A stretch of DNA of 64,000 nt from Mycolicibacterium flavescens (GCF_001722335.1 NZ_MIHA01000007.1:1-64000); one strand, 5' to 3'. Shown: positions 15,708-25,402, counted from the first letter of the stretch. Program-made: numbers and translations. The notes: generated by a model from the letters alone, not told the origin.

Positions 15708-18700
15708 GTGACGTCGACGGCAGTGACGTGCGGGGCGTGCGGCACTGGTCTGCGGCAGGACGCGAAATTCTGCGACGCGTGCGGCACCGCGACGGTGGGC
15801 GCGACCGCCGAGTACAAACAGGTGACCGTGCTGTTCGCCGACGTGGTCCGTTCGATGGACATCGCGGCCACTCTTGACCTGGAGCGGTTGCGCGAAGTCA
15901 TGACGGCGCTCGTCGAACGGTCGGTGGCCGTCGTTCAGCGCTTCGGCGGAGGCACCGTGGAGTACACCGGCGACGGCGTGATGGCGATCTTCGGCGCGCC
16001 AAAAGCCTTGGAAGATCACGCCTTTCGGGCGTGCCTGGCGGCACTGGCAATCCAGGATGAGGCGCGCCAACTCGCCGCCGAAGTGCAAAGTCGCGACGGT
16101 GTGGCGTTGCGATTGCGGGTCGGCTTGAACTCAGGTCGAGTGATAGCCGGTGAGATCGGTTCGCACAAGCTGGGGTACGCCGCGACCGGCGAGACAGTCG
16201 GATTCGCCCAACGCATGGAGTCAGCGGCCCCACCGGGTGCGGTGCTGGTCTCAGAGTCGACCGCCCGCCTGGTCGAGAACGCCGTGACGCTGGCCGAACC
16301 GCAGTGGGTGAGCATCAAAGGAAGCGACGAGCCGGTGCGCGCGCAGCTGCTGACCGCGATCGGCGTCGGCGACGGCCTCGTCGGCCGCGCGGACGCGAGC
16401 CTGGTCGGGCGGCACTGGGAGATGGCGGCCCTGGACGCGCTGGTCGATCGCGCCATCGGCGGTCGGGGCGGTGTCGTGAACGTGGTCGGTCCTGCCGGCA
16501 TCGGCAAGAGCCGGGTGGCGCGTGAAGTCGCCGCGCTGGCAGCCGTTCGCGGTGCAGAGGTGTTCTGGACCTTCTGCGAGTCCCACGCACGAGACATCCC
16601 CTTCCACGTGGTGACTCGACTGTTGCGGGCGGGCAGCGGCGTGACAGACGTCGACGACGACACCGCCCGCGCGCGGTTGCGCACTGCCGTGCCAGCGGAT
16701 GCTGATCCGCAGGACCTGCTTCTGCTCGACGATCTCCTCGGCGTGGGCGATCCTGATGTGCCGCAGCCTCAGATCGACCCCGATGCGCGGCGGCGTCGGT
16801 TGACAGCGCTGATCAACTCGATGACGTTGGCGCGTACGACACCGGCGCTGTTCATCGTCGAGGACGCGCACTGGATCGATCCCGTCAGCGAATCGCTGGT
16901 GGCCGACCTTTTGGCCGTGATCCCGCGAAGCCCCTCGTTGGTGCTGATCACTTCTCGCCCCGAGTATGAGGGTGCGCTGGTGCGATCACACCACGCCCAG
17001 ACCATAGCCCTGAGTCCCCTCGGAGATCCGGAGACGGCGGCGCTGCTGGCCGAACTGCTCGGTGATGATCCTTCGATTCGCGAGCTTTCGGAGATCATCG
17101 CCGAACGTGCCTGCGGCAACCCGTTTTTCGCTGAGGAAATGGTGCGCGAACTGGTACAGCGGGGTGAGCTGAGCGGTGAGCGTGGCGCCCACGTCTGCCA
17201 CTCCGCCGCCGCGGACGTCGCAGTGCCAGCCACGGTGCAGGCGGCCATCGAAGCACGCATCGACCGGCTGAGCCCCTCGTCGCGAAGGACACTGAGTGCG
17301 GCCTCGGTGATCGGCGTCCGGTTCGGGACCGACCTACTTGCCGAGCTGGAGGTCGACGAGGCGGTCGACGAACTGCTGGCGGCGGAGCTGATCGATCAGG
17401 TGCGGTTCACCGCCAACTGCGAGTACACGTTTCGCCATCCGTTGATCCGCGCGGTTGCCTACGAATCACAGCTCAAGATCAACCGCGCCGATCTGCACCG
17501 GCGGGTCGCGGCCGTGATCGAAACACGTGCCCCTGCGGCGGCCGATGAGAACGCCGCGCTGATCGCCGAACATCTGGAGGCGGCCGGCGAGTCATTCACC
17601 GCGTATCAGTGGCATATGCGTGCTGCGGTGTGGGCAACCTACCGCGACATCGCGGCGGCCCGACAGAGCTGGGAGCGCGCCCGGGCAATCGCCGACGCGA
17701 TGCCGGCTGACGACCCGAACCGCACGGCGATGCGGATCGCGCCGCGCACGATGCTTTGTGGAATTGCCTGGCGACTGCACGCGAACATCGCGGATGACCA
17801 CATCGACCAGCTGCGGGAGTTGTGCGCGGTCGCCCATGACGACGCGTCACTGGCGATCGGCGCCGCGGGGTTGGTGATAGATCGGGCGTTCCAGGGCCGG
17901 ATCCGCGACGCGTCACGATTGGCGTCGCAAGCGTGGGCGCTCATCGACTCGCTGGGCGACGCGACGTTGACGGTTGGATTGTCCTTTCCGGTCATCTATC
18001 CGAAAGGCCACGGTGGCGAGTGGTGCGACGTGCTGCAGTGGTCTCAGCGGGCCATCGACCTGGCCGACGGTGATCCGTCGAAAGGCAACTTCCTCTTCGG
18101 ATCTCCGTTGGCACTCGCCTTCACGACGCGAGCGTTCGCGCGCTACTGCCTGGGTCTCCCGGCATGGCCCGACGACCTGCGCCGTGGTCTGGCCATGGCC
18201 CGTCGAGCCGATCCGTTCTCCTACGCCACCGTGGTCGCCTACGTGTACTTTCCGGGCATACCTCTCGGCGTACTGGCGGCCCACAACCCGGCGGTCGCGG
18301 AGATCGAAGATGCCCTCCGGATCGCCGAACGAACCGGCGACGATATGGCCCTGGCGTTCGCCCGGGTGATTCTGGCGCTGGCGCTCGCCCACCGCAGGAC
18401 CGAGTCGGAGCGGGACCGCGGTCGGAAGCTGCTGACGGAAATCAGCGACGTCCTCGAACGCGACAGACACAACCTGAGCGAACTACGGCTGATCAACGTG
18501 TATCTGGCACGTGAGAGGGCCCGGTGCGGTGACCGCGACCAGGCGCTCGTCGCCATGCGCGCCGCCGTAGACGAACTGATACGCGAAGGACAGCTGCTGT
18601 CGTGGGGCATTCCGGCAACCGGCGTTCTGGTCGAGACGCTGCTGGACCGCGGCGACGACGGTGACATCGCCGAAGCGGAAACCGCACTCGAGCGGCTGGC

Positions 18701-18890
18701 CGCTGCACCGGCCGACGGCGAGCTGGCGATGCGCGACATCTGGCTGCTGAAGCTGCGCGCCCTACTGGCCGAGGCCCGCGGCGAGGACCTGAGGTTCGCG
18801 GAGCTGGCGCGGCGATACCGCGAGATGGCGCACACGCTCGGCTTCGAGGGGCACACCATGTGGGCCGAAGCGATGGGAGCCCGGCCGTGA
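15708..18890 (+). CDS. Class III nucleotide cyclase - AAA ATPase - TPR-like regulator
   Basis: A multidomain signalling protein of about 1060 residues. An N-terminal zinc ribbon (C8, C11, C22, C25) precedes a class III cyclase domain with metal aspartates at about D45 (VLFADVV) and D89 (YTGDGVMAIFG). Next comes an ATPase with Walker A (GPAGIGKSR, about 260) and Walker B (LFIVEDAHWID, about 381-391), then a long helical-repeat region. The usual VNxAxR signature reads GETVGFAQRMES, so Gly replaces Asn; cyclase activity is uncertain. GTG at 15708 is preferred; an in-frame GTG at 15678 would add 10 residues. A TAGTCT -10-like box lies at 15654-15659. It ends at a strong bidirectional terminator. 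Confidence 0.85.
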   Translation: MTSTAVTCGACGTGLRQDAKFCDACGTATVGATAEYKQVTVLFADVVRSMDIAATLDLERLREVMTALVERSVAVVQRFGGGTVEYTGDGVMAIFGAPKALEDHAFRACLAALAIQDEARQLAAEVQSRDGVALRLRVGLNSGRVIAGEIGSHKLGYAATGETVGFAQRMESAAPPGAVLVSESTARLVENAVTLAEPQWVSIKGSDEPVRAQLLTAIGVGDGLVGRADASLVGRHWEMAALDALVDRAIGGRGGVVNVVGPAGIGKSRVAREVAALAAVRGAEVFWTFCESHARDIPFHVVTRLLRAGSGVTDVDDDTARARLRTAVPADADPQDLLLLDDLLGVGDPDVPQPQIDPDARRRRLTALINSMTLARTTPALFIVEDAHWIDPVSESLVADLLAVIPRSPSLVLITSRPEYEGALVRSHHAQTIALSPLGDPETAALLAELLGDDPSIRELSEIIAERACGNPFFAEEMVRELVQRGELSGERGAHVCHSAAADVAVPATVQAAIEARIDRLSPSSRRTLSAASVIGVRFGTDLLAELEVDEAVDELLAAELIDQVRFTANCEYTFRHPLIRAVAYESQLKINRADLHRRVAAVIETRAPAAADENAALIAEHLEAAGESFTAYQWHMRAAVWATYRDIAAARQSWERARAIADAMPADDPNRTAMRIAPRTMLCGIAWRLHANIADDHIDQLRELCAVAHDDASLAIGAAGLVIDRAFQGRIRDASRLASQAWALIDSLGDATLTVGLSFPVIYPKGHGGEWCDVLQWSQRAIDLADGDPSKGNFLFGSPLALAFTTRAFARYCLGLPAWPDDLRRGLAMARRADPFSYATVVAYVYFPGIPLGVLAAHNPAVAEIEDALRIAERTGDDMALAFARVILALALAHRRTESERDRGRKLLTEISDVLERDRHNLSELRLINVYLARERARCGDRDQALVAMRAAVDELIREGQLLSWGIPATGVLVETLLDRGDDGDIAEAETALERLAAAPADGELAMRDIWLLKLRALLAEARGEDLRFAELARRYREMAHTLGFEGHTMWAEAMGARP

Positions 18891-18917
18891 CAGGCGGTCT
18901 TGTATGCCGACAGACGT

Positions 18918-18951
18918 CAGCGCCGGCCTGTCCCCTCACAGGCCGGCGCTG
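18918..18951. terminator. Bidirectional terminator hairpin
   Basis: A perfect 14-bp stem (CAGCGCCGGCCTGT/ACAGGCCGGCGCTG) with a 6-nt loop sits between the convergent cyclase gene and the exported acidic-protein gene. No U-run follows, as is common for mycobacterial terminators. Confidence 0.75.
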
Positions 18952-18957
18952 AACGGG

Positions 18958-19965
18958 TCACTCGGAATCGGTTTCCCCACCGGATGATTCGTTATCCGGG
19001 CTATCCGAGGGGTTGTCGTCGGCCGGGGCAGTGGCGTCGTCGTCAGCCGCGCCGGCGTCGCTCTCGGGCTCCTCGGCCAGCCCGCCGGTTTCGCTGAGCC
19101 GGTCACCGGTCACGTCGTCCTCGGCCTCAGCCTCGTCCTCGGTCGGTGAAAGATCCTCAGTGTCGTCCTGCGCGAGGCCTTCGTCGGAGATCTCCCCGAT
19201 CTCCTCCTGGCCGGTGGACGGGGTCAGCGGCTCATCCTCACCGGCCTGCGGAACGTCCGGCGGCGCCTGCTCGCCAAGAGCGCGGTGATCCCCGACGGGC
19301 GAATCTTGCTGGAGCACCGGGTCTTCCGGCGGCTCGGACAGCCGCCCCATTGTCTCGTCCGGCTCGGCCTGCGCCGGCTCTACTTCCGCAAGCATCTCGA
19401 CGGGTTCCGCCACCGCGGCCGCGGCAACACGGAACGGCGCCACCCGCGTGAAGAAATTCCGGACCAGGTCCACGACGACGTCGTACACCAAGCCGCAGGG
19501 GGGACACACAGCGAAAACGACCGCGAGGGCCCCCACCGTCAGGATGAGACCGCCGAGGAGCACCTGACCGATGACCGGGCCGATCACCGGGTTCTCGAGC
19601 AGCGGCGTCACCAGCATCCCGAACAGCTCATTGGGTGTCGGCAGCGACAGGCCCGGCACCGCCAGCGCGGCTGCCGTGAGCGGAGCGACGTCACCAACCT
19701 TATGACCGTCGCGCCCGGCTGGCTGCGTTGTCGGCACCTGGATGGTCGGAACAGCGACGGGTTGAGGTGAGGCGTCGACGATTCGTTGCAGCGCGGCCAT
19801 CGCCGCCGTGGGCGAGAACGCGAGAACGGTCGGATGAACGGGGCCGGACGGGGTTTGCGCCGCCGCGGGCGCCGGCGGTGCGATCACGAGTGCGAACGCG
19901 AGGACCCCGGCCCCCGCGACCGCCACTACGCTCTTGCCGCTCCAACGGTCGGGTACTGGAATCAT
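18958..19965 (-). CDS. Exported protein with a long acidic C-terminal tail
   Basis: About 335 residues. A signal peptide (KSVVAVAGAGVLAFALVIAPPAPAAAQT) leads into a region with a second hydrophobic hairpin near 120-165 (VIGPVIGQVLLGGLILTVGALAVVFAVCPPCG). The last roughly 130 residues are disordered and rich in Asp, Glu, Ser and Pro. Three ATGs in a row begin at 19971; the third (19965) is chosen because AAAGGA ends directly before the first, leaving proper spacing only to the third. No known domain. The tail resembles that of the neighbouring PE-PPE hydrolase, so the two may be a related exported pair. Confidence 0.7.
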   Translation of the reverse strand: MIPVPDRWSGKSVVAVAGAGVLAFALVIAPPAPAAAQTPSGPVHPTVLAFSPTAAMAALQRIVDASPQPVAVPTIQVPTTQPAGRDGHKVGDVAPLTAAALAVPGLSLPTPNELFGMLVTPLLENPVIGPVIGQVLLGGLILTVGALAVVFAVCPPCGLVYDVVVDLVRNFFTRVAPFRVAAAAVAEPVEMLAEVEPAQAEPDETMGRLSEPPEDPVLQQDSPVGDHRALGEQAPPDVPQAGEDEPLTPSTGQEEIGEISDEGLAQDDTEDLSPTEDEAEAEDDVTGDRLSETGGLAEEPESDAGAADDDATAPADDNPSDSPDNESSGGETDSE

Positions 19966-20171
19966 CATCATTCCTTTCGTTGTCGATTCACAGTCGGTGT
20001 ATTACGCGGTTCATCGCCGACCGCCTCGAGCAAGGCTTCGCCACGCGGCCGCGGCTCGGGCTAGCAGTGACCCCACCGTTCCGGGCGTGTCGGTTCGCTA
20101 CCGCGCCAAGGCGGACAACCTCGACTTCCGCGGACACCACGAGTGGGCCGACACGCTGATCCGGAAGTGAG

Positions 20172-21689
20172 CTACTCACTGTCGGATGTCGATTCGTCGG
20201 TCGAGGCCGCCGGGGCGGCATCGGCTTTCGCGGCTGACTCGTCAGGGGTCCCGTCGGCCGGCTGGTCTTCCTGTGCGCGGGAAGACTCCACCGCACTCTG
20301 GTCGTCGTCTACTGCAGGCGCGGGTCTCCGCGTGTCCGACAGCTCGGACGATGTGCTGGTCTCGTCGTCGGCTTCAATGGTCGCTGGCGGCTCCGAGGTC
20401 TCGGCCGCACCCAGCGCCGCCGTCGACGCCTCTTGCGCAGGCTCTTCCGGGCTCACCTCGCGTTGGGGTTGGGTGAGCGTCGGCGAGCTGTGCGTCACCA
20501 GCGCCACGGCTTCGCCGTCGGCGACCTGTTCGTCGGCACTGGTCACCGCGGGTGCGGGAACTGGCGGTGGCGGCGGAGTGAAGATCGCCGCCGCGTTCTC
20601 GATGCCCTCGCCGACCGCCTCGACGAGATCGACGGCCACCGTCACCGGGTCGATCGACGGGAACAGCCGCGCGGGGGTGAACTCCCAGGGCGAGATGCTG
20701 CGGTCGTAGCCGAGTTCCACCAACACCCGGAAGAGCGGTTCCACGATGTCGATCAGCGCCTCGGGGACGCCGAGGTCGCGCAGCGGCGCGAACAGCGGCA
20801 GATCTTCGGTCTCGAAGAAGTAGTAGGTGCTGTCACCGTGGGTGCCCTGCAGGGCGGTCGACGGGTCGGGGGCGAGCGTCACGTCGAACGGGTTCGAATG
20901 CAGGTACACGAAGCCGAGCAGCGCGTTGAGGGTCGCGACGAGATTCAGTGGATACAGCGGGAAATCGGCGGCGCCGTCGTACTGGATCGTGATGACGTCG
21001 GCGGGGAACTGGGTGTCGGTCGGTTCTGGACCGTTGAAGGTGAGATCGAGGATCGGGATATACAGGCCGGCGAACCGCGAGTTCAGGCCGCCGTTGGGGA
21101 GGTTCGTGTCACCGCCGATCACGAACCTGATGTTCGGTGCCGTCGTTCCCGCCGGATACTGCTGCGCCAGTTTTCTTTTCTCGATCATCGCGATCGCGGC
21201 GCTCTGCGAGTAGCCGTAGATGATCAGCGGGTCGTCGCTGTGCTCGGCCATCGCGTCCTCGAGGTCGGCCACCCCCGCCTCGAGCGACTGGTCGATGGTG
21301 AGGTCGAACAACCCGGTGAGCTTCCACCACGGCACATCCGGCCATCCGGGACCGCCCGGCCTCCACATTTGCCGATCCCCCACTGCGGTTCCGATGACGC
21401 GGAACAGTCCGGTGATCGGCCAGTACTCCTCGGGTGTACGCACCGCGACGTAGTCGATGTCCGCGCCAGGATGCGTCGGTCCGACGAACTGGTTCCCGAC
21501 CGACTCGATCCAGGATTGGTCGGGCTCAGGGCATGTCGTACCGCACATGACCAAGGCGGTCGCGTCGGCGGCCAGCGCCACCCCCGGCGACTCCGTGGAT
21601 ACTGCCAGGGCGGGTGCCATCAACCCGAGAACCGCAGCGACCGACACCGTCGCGCGGCCCAAACGTCGGCCGCACCGTGCATCACTCAT
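20172..21689 (-). CDS. Secreted PE-PPE-domain serine hydrolase
   Basis: 505 residues with a signal peptide (GRATVSVAAVLGLMAPALA). The PE-PPE hydrolase domain (about 45-290) carries the nucleophile elbow YGYSQSA and the motif VIGGDTNLPNGGLNSRFAGLYIP; the residues after it (DLTFNGPEP, FPLYPLN) are also typical. This alpha/beta hydrolase acts as esterase or acyltransferase in mycobacterial cell-wall lipid chemistry. There is no PE or PPE N-terminal domain, so export is by the signal peptide. A proline-rich linker and an acidic Ser/Glu-rich tail follow. GGAGGAAACG precedes the ATG. Confidence 0.85.
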   Translation of the reverse strand: MSDARCGRRLGRATVSVAAVLGLMAPALAVSTESPGVALAADATALVMCGTTCPEPDQSWIESVGNQFVGPTHPGADIDYVAVRTPEEYWPITGLFRVIGTAVGDRQMWRPGGPGWPDVPWWKLTGLFDLTIDQSLEAGVADLEDAMAEHSDDPLIIYGYSQSAAIAMIEKRKLAQQYPAGTTAPNIRFVIGGDTNLPNGGLNSRFAGLYIPILDLTFNGPEPTDTQFPADVITIQYDGAADFPLYPLNLVATLNALLGFVYLHSNPFDVTLAPDPSTALQGTHGDSTYYFFETEDLPLFAPLRDLGVPEALIDIVEPLFRVLVELGYDRSISPWEFTPARLFPSIDPVTVAVDLVEAVGEGIENAAAIFTPPPPPVPAPAVTSADEQVADGEAVALVTHSSPTLTQPQREVSPEEPAQEASTAALGAAETSEPPATIEADDETSTSSELSDTRRPAPAVDDDQSAVESSRAQEDQPADGTPDESAAKADAAPAASTDESTSDSE

Positions 21690-21804
21690 CGTTTCCTCCT
21701 CGAACCAGCGGAACGCCGACCACCACCGGATCTTGATCGTCGTTCGAGGGGACGCGGATGCGCTCAGTAGTCGGGTACTGCACTTGCGCCGGACACGGCG
21801 CTGC

Positions 21805-24399
21805 CTACTGCCGAGGTGCGATCAGCTTGGCCAACTCTTCGCGACTGGCCCCGGTCTTCTGCATGGCCCGGTAGACGTGGCTCTCGACGGTGCGCACCGA
21901 GAGCGTCAGTCGCTCGGCGACTTCGCGATTCGTCAGCCCCCCAGCGATCAACGCCACGATCTCCAGCTCGCGGCCGGTCAGCGGTAGGGGTTGGCAGGCG
22001 CGGCGCAGTGCCGGGGTGTGCAGGCCGCACCGCTCGGCGATTGCCTCGGCCCGCGTCGAGCATGTCAGTGCCGACCCGCTCCTGCCGTGCTCGCGGTATG
22101 CGATGGCGGCGTGGGCCGCGGCGTCGACCGCCGCGACCAGATCACCGATCCGCTCGAACTCCGTAGAGGCCAGGGCCAATCCGTCGGGGTCGTCATCGCG
22201 TAGGGCTTCGGCAAAACGTGCCGCCACACCGACTCGCGGCCCCTCGACAATCGACTCGAGCTCCCGCAACCGCTCTGCGACCGCCTGATCGCCGAACTGC
22301 CCGGCGGTCTGCAGGCACAGCACCTCGGCGCCGTAGCGTCCGGCTTCCTGTGCCCTGTGCGCCGCTGAACGCAGCACCGCGACCGCCTCGCTGACGGCGC
22401 CCTGAGCGGCCGCGACCCATGCGCGGGCCACCGCGCGCTCGTAGTCGAGCGACCGGAACCGCCGTCGCACCCCGTCGAGCGCTTCCAAGCCCGCAGCGGC
22501 ATGAGCAGTCGACCCGTGCATCGCGAGCGCCGTCACATAAGGGATTCGGTAGCGGTAGCCCCAACCGCTTGCCGGCGCATCGTGGAGCCCGTCGACCGCT
22601 TGCTCGAGCATCCCGCACGCGCTGCGTACGTCGCCGGCGCCGAGGGCCGCCCGCCCCGCCACGGCGGTGCCGAGCGACTGCGCGGCGCCCGGGAGGTCGT
22701 CGGACTCGCACCGGATGCGCTCAGCCGCCGACGTCGACTCCGTCAACCGGCCCGCCAGCCACAACGCGCAGACTTCTGCGTCGGCGATGTTGAATCTCAT
22801 GTGCGGCGCGTCGAGGCTGCGCGAGGCGACCAGGTATCCCCTCTCGGCGTGCGCCAGCGCCGCAGCGATCCGTCCGGCGTCTGCGGCGAGTTGCGTCAGC
22901 ACCCAAGCTATTTCGGCTCCGACCACCGGGACGTCGTCGAGCACTGAGTTTGTCGAGCACGCCAACGCGTCGTGCGGGCGGTCCATGGCGAACCAGTACA
23001 CCGTCAGGAACGCGTCGACGAAGATCTGTACCTCTGGCGCGGCACCCTGCGCCGCCTCGTCGATGAATTCCTTCGCCCGAGACGGATCACCGAGTGCCCA
23101 GAGGAAATTGCTCGAGCGAAAGAACGCGAACCGCGCGCGGTCGCGGTCGGTCAACGCGAGGTTCTCGATCCCGGCGAAGACAAGCTCCGCATCCTCTCCG
23201 CGACCCAACCAGGACAGGGCGTGAGCCCGGATGAGACTTGCCTCGAAGCCTGCCGCGGCGCGGTTCGCAGCTCCCGCAAGTCGTTCGGCCAGCGCCAAGT
23301 CGCCGAGCCACACGGCCCCATGTGCCGCCCGGACGAGGAGATCGGCATCGGGGGTCAGGTCGGAGTCGACGGCCAGCGCGGCCCGGCGCACCACGTTGCG
23401 CAGTTCGTCACCGTCGGCTGACGCGCCCAGAGCGGTCGCCACCAGTGCGCGTAACCGCCGCAGGCGCATGCGGGGCGCGCGCATGCGCCGGATACGACCG
23501 TAGAGAGGGTGCGCCGTCCGTACTTCGATGCCGTCACCGGCCGGCGACAAGGTGACGAGGCCGCGGCACTCGGCCTCCTCGAGTGCGTCGGCACCCGCGA
23601 TCCGCGTCAACACATCGACACCCATCGGCTCGCAGACAGCCAGCGCGTCGATCACGTCGCGCACGGGTTCGGGCAGGGTCCCGATCCGGGATTCGACGAG
23701 CTCGATCAGCCCGGGCGGCACGATGGGGTCCCCGGTCCAGCGCCAACAGCCGCCGTCCCGGATCAGCCGACCACCCGACACCTCGTGTTCGACGATGTGC
23801 TGCAGATACAGCACATTGCCCAATGTCAACTCCCACAGACGTTTTGCGGTATCCGGCGCGACCGGCCCGGCAAGGGCGGCAGACAGCAGGTCAGCGGTCT
23901 CATCACAGGGCAGATCGTTGACATCGAGCCTTTCGAACCCGCGCGCGGCCCAAATCTGTTGAGTCGCCACCGGGATCGGGTCATCGTTTCGCGCGGTGAG
24001 TATGACCTTGGCCGCCTGCCGCGCGACGATCTGGTGCACGACGAACGTCGACAGGTCATCGAGCAGCTGCACATCGTCGACGAACAGCACCACCTTTTCC
24101 GTCGGCGAGCTGAGCGCGTCGATGACCCCGCGCAACAGCTGCAGCGTGTCGGTGACGCCTTCGGGTACCCAGGCGGCGAACGCCCCCAGCGGGATCTCGC
24201 GCGCCGATACCGTGCCTGCCGTCCAACGCGGCTGCTGTCCGTGCGCCTCGGCGATCGCGCGCGCCTCCTGGGCGAAGCGAGTCTTGCCGGCGCCCTCCGC
24301 ACCGCGGATGAGGACACCGGGAAGGCCCGGGGCCGCGAGCGCGGCCTCGATCAACTGCATCTGTGTCCGGCGGCCAATTAACGGCCACGACAAGCGCAC
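21805..24399 (-). CDS. LuxR-family LAL-type regulator (ATPase with C-terminal HTH)
   Basis: An 864-residue regulator with an N-terminal AAA/STAND ATPase (Walker A-like IRGAEGAGKTRFA near residue 32; Walker B VVLFVDDVQLLDD near 105), a helical repeat region, and a C-terminal LuxR HTH (LTGRELEIVALIAGGLTNREVAERLTLS, about 800-830, then VESHVYRAMQKTG). It starts at GTG 24399. Such proteins bind DNA in response to ATP and often a small inducer. It sits just upstream of the two exported-protein genes on the same strand (116 nt before the PE-PPE gene), making them candidate targets. Confidence 0.88.
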   Translation of the reverse strand: MRLSWPLIGRRTQMQLIEAALAAPGLPGVLIRGAEGAGKTRFAQEARAIAEAHGQQPRWTAGTVSAREIPLGAFAAWVPEGVTDTLQLLRGVIDALSSPTEKVVLFVDDVQLLDDLSTFVVHQIVARQAAKVILTARNDDPIPVATQQIWAARGFERLDVNDLPCDETADLLSAALAGPVAPDTAKRLWELTLGNVLYLQHIVEHEVSGGRLIRDGGCWRWTGDPIVPPGLIELVESRIGTLPEPVRDVIDALAVCEPMGVDVLTRIAGADALEEAECRGLVTLSPAGDGIEVRTAHPLYGRIRRMRAPRMRLRRLRALVATALGASADGDELRNVVRRAALAVDSDLTPDADLLVRAAHGAVWLGDLALAERLAGAANRAAAGFEASLIRAHALSWLGRGEDAELVFAGIENLALTDRDRARFAFFRSSNFLWALGDPSRAKEFIDEAAQGAAPEVQIFVDAFLTVYWFAMDRPHDALACSTNSVLDDVPVVGAEIAWVLTQLAADAGRIAAALAHAERGYLVASRSLDAPHMRFNIADAEVCALWLAGRLTESTSAAERIRCESDDLPGAAQSLGTAVAGRAALGAGDVRSACGMLEQAVDGLHDAPASGWGYRYRIPYVTALAMHGSTAHAAAGLEALDGVRRRFRSLDYERAVARAWVAAAQGAVSEAVAVLRSAAHRAQEAGRYGAEVLCLQTAGQFGDQAVAERLRELESIVEGPRVGVAARFAEALRDDDPDGLALASTEFERIGDLVAAVDAAAHAAIAYREHGRSGSALTCSTRAEAIAERCGLHTPALRRACQPLPLTGRELEIVALIAGGLTNREVAERLTLSVRTVESHVYRAMQKTGASREELAKLIAPRQ

Positions 24400-24421
24400 C
24401 TCACGAGACTAAGAGCAGGGC

Positions 24422-24436
24422 GCTGCGTGGCGCAGC
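24422..24436 (-). terminator. Short terminator-like hairpin after SRPBCC paralogue B
   Basis: GCTGCG-TGG-CGCAGC is a perfect 6-bp stem with a 3-nt loop. It lies 8 nt past the SRPBCC stop codon on the minus strand, in the gap before the LuxR gene. Confidence 0.4.
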
Positions 24437-24443
24437 AAAACCG

Positions 24444-24890
24444 TCAGCGCTTCTTGACCTTCATGACCTGCTTGCGCAGACCGTCGGTGGCCGCCTCCAG
24501 GCCACCCTTCATCGCGCGTTTGAGCACGAAGCCGGGGATCGGCACCGCCGGATCGACGGTGATCTCGAACCGGACTTTCGTCTTGTCGCCGTCCGGGGTG
24601 AGGGTGTAGGACGCGCTCTGCGTCTTGAGCTGACTGGACTCCAGCAGCTTCCAGCTCACCCTGTCATCGGCCCAGGTGTACCGGACCACCTGCTCGTCGG
24701 AGATGCCCATGGTCTTCAGCTTCAGCCGCACCTTGCCGGGGCGCCCGTCGGCGTCACGGTCGAGCACTTCGGCGCCCTGGTGCTGCGACGACCACTGAGG
24801 GGCGGACTCGACGTCGGCGATGACGTCGAGGATTTCGGCGGGGGTCGCCTCGATCACGACGTCACGGGAATCGCTGGTAGCCATGGCCAT
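24444..24890 (-). CDS. SRPBCC (polyketide cyclase/START-like) protein, paralogue B
   Basis: 148 residues, START-like fold: SRDVVIEATPAEILDVIADVESAPQWSSQHQGAEVLDRDADGRPG, then SASYTLTPDGDKTKVRFEITVDPAVPIPGFVLKRA. It aligns along its whole length with the gene at 15000-15458. Two ATGs at 24890 and 24884 are possible starts. It is divergent from the SnoaL-like gene with only 27 nt between starts. It should bind a hydrophobic ligand, unknown. Confidence 0.85.
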   Translation of the reverse strand: MAMATSDSRDVVIEATPAEILDVIADVESAPQWSSQHQGAEVLDRDADGRPGKVRLKLKTMGISDEQVVRYTWADDRVSWKLLESSQLKTQSASYTLTPDGDKTKVRFEITVDPAVPIPGFVLKRAMKGGLEAATDGLRKQVMKVKKR

Positions 24891-24917
24891 GACCCTATCC
24901 CCCGCTAAGTTGGCCGC

Positions 24918-25361
24918 ATGGAGCTTTGGGAGCTTTGCGCCCGCGAGCGCATCAGAGACACACTCGCCGTGTACAACTGGTCCGGCGATGCGCTGCGACT
25001 CGACGAGCTCGCCGCAGCCTTCTGCGACGACGGCGAACTCGAGGTGCGCGGCAGCGTTCCCGCGCGTGGGCGTGAGGCGATCGTCGATTTCCTCGGCGGT
25101 GCCGTCGCCGCACCGAACGCCGCCGCGTCGGCGTCGAGCGTCAGGCGCATCGTGCGGCACAACGTGACCAACATCCGCTTCACCGATGTGACCCCGCAGC
25201 AGGTCCGGGTCGCCTGCTATTTCACGGTCTACACCGAGATCGGCCTCGACCACTACGGCCGGTACCGCGACGTCTTCGTGCCCGTCGGTGACGACTGGTT
25301 GATCCGGCACCGGTTCGTGTCGACGGACTGGAGCGCGCCGGACTCGACGATGGCTCGCTGA
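24918..25361 (+). CDS. SnoaL-like / NTF2-fold protein
   Basis: 147 residues, alpha+beta-barrel NTF2 fold: LCARERIRDTLAVYNWSGDALRLDELAAAFCDDGELEVRG, then RHNVTNIRFTDV and FVPVGDDWLIRHRFVSTDW. Proteins of this size and opening belong to the SnoaL_4 type and are often annotated as limonene-epoxide-hydrolase or dehydratase relatives; the substrate is unknown. A TAAGTT -10-like box ends 6 nt before the ATG, suggesting a leaderless transcript. Confidence 0.78.
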   Translation: MELWELCARERIRDTLAVYNWSGDALRLDELAAAFCDDGELEVRGSVPARGREAIVDFLGGAVAAPNAAASASSVRRIVRHNVTNIRFTDVTPQQVRVACYFTVYTEIGLDHYGRYRDVFVPVGDDWLIRHRFVSTDWSAPDSTMAR

Positions 25362-25402
25362 GTACGGCGGCGCACAACGCCGCGATCGGTTAGCTTTTCG
25401 AC

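Noticed and set aside
20087..20170. A 27-residue frame (start GTG) ending RGHHEWADTLIRK in the gap between the two exported-protein genes
   Set aside because: It looks mildly protein-like but has no ribosome site or recognisable family; could be a gene remnant, not enough to call.
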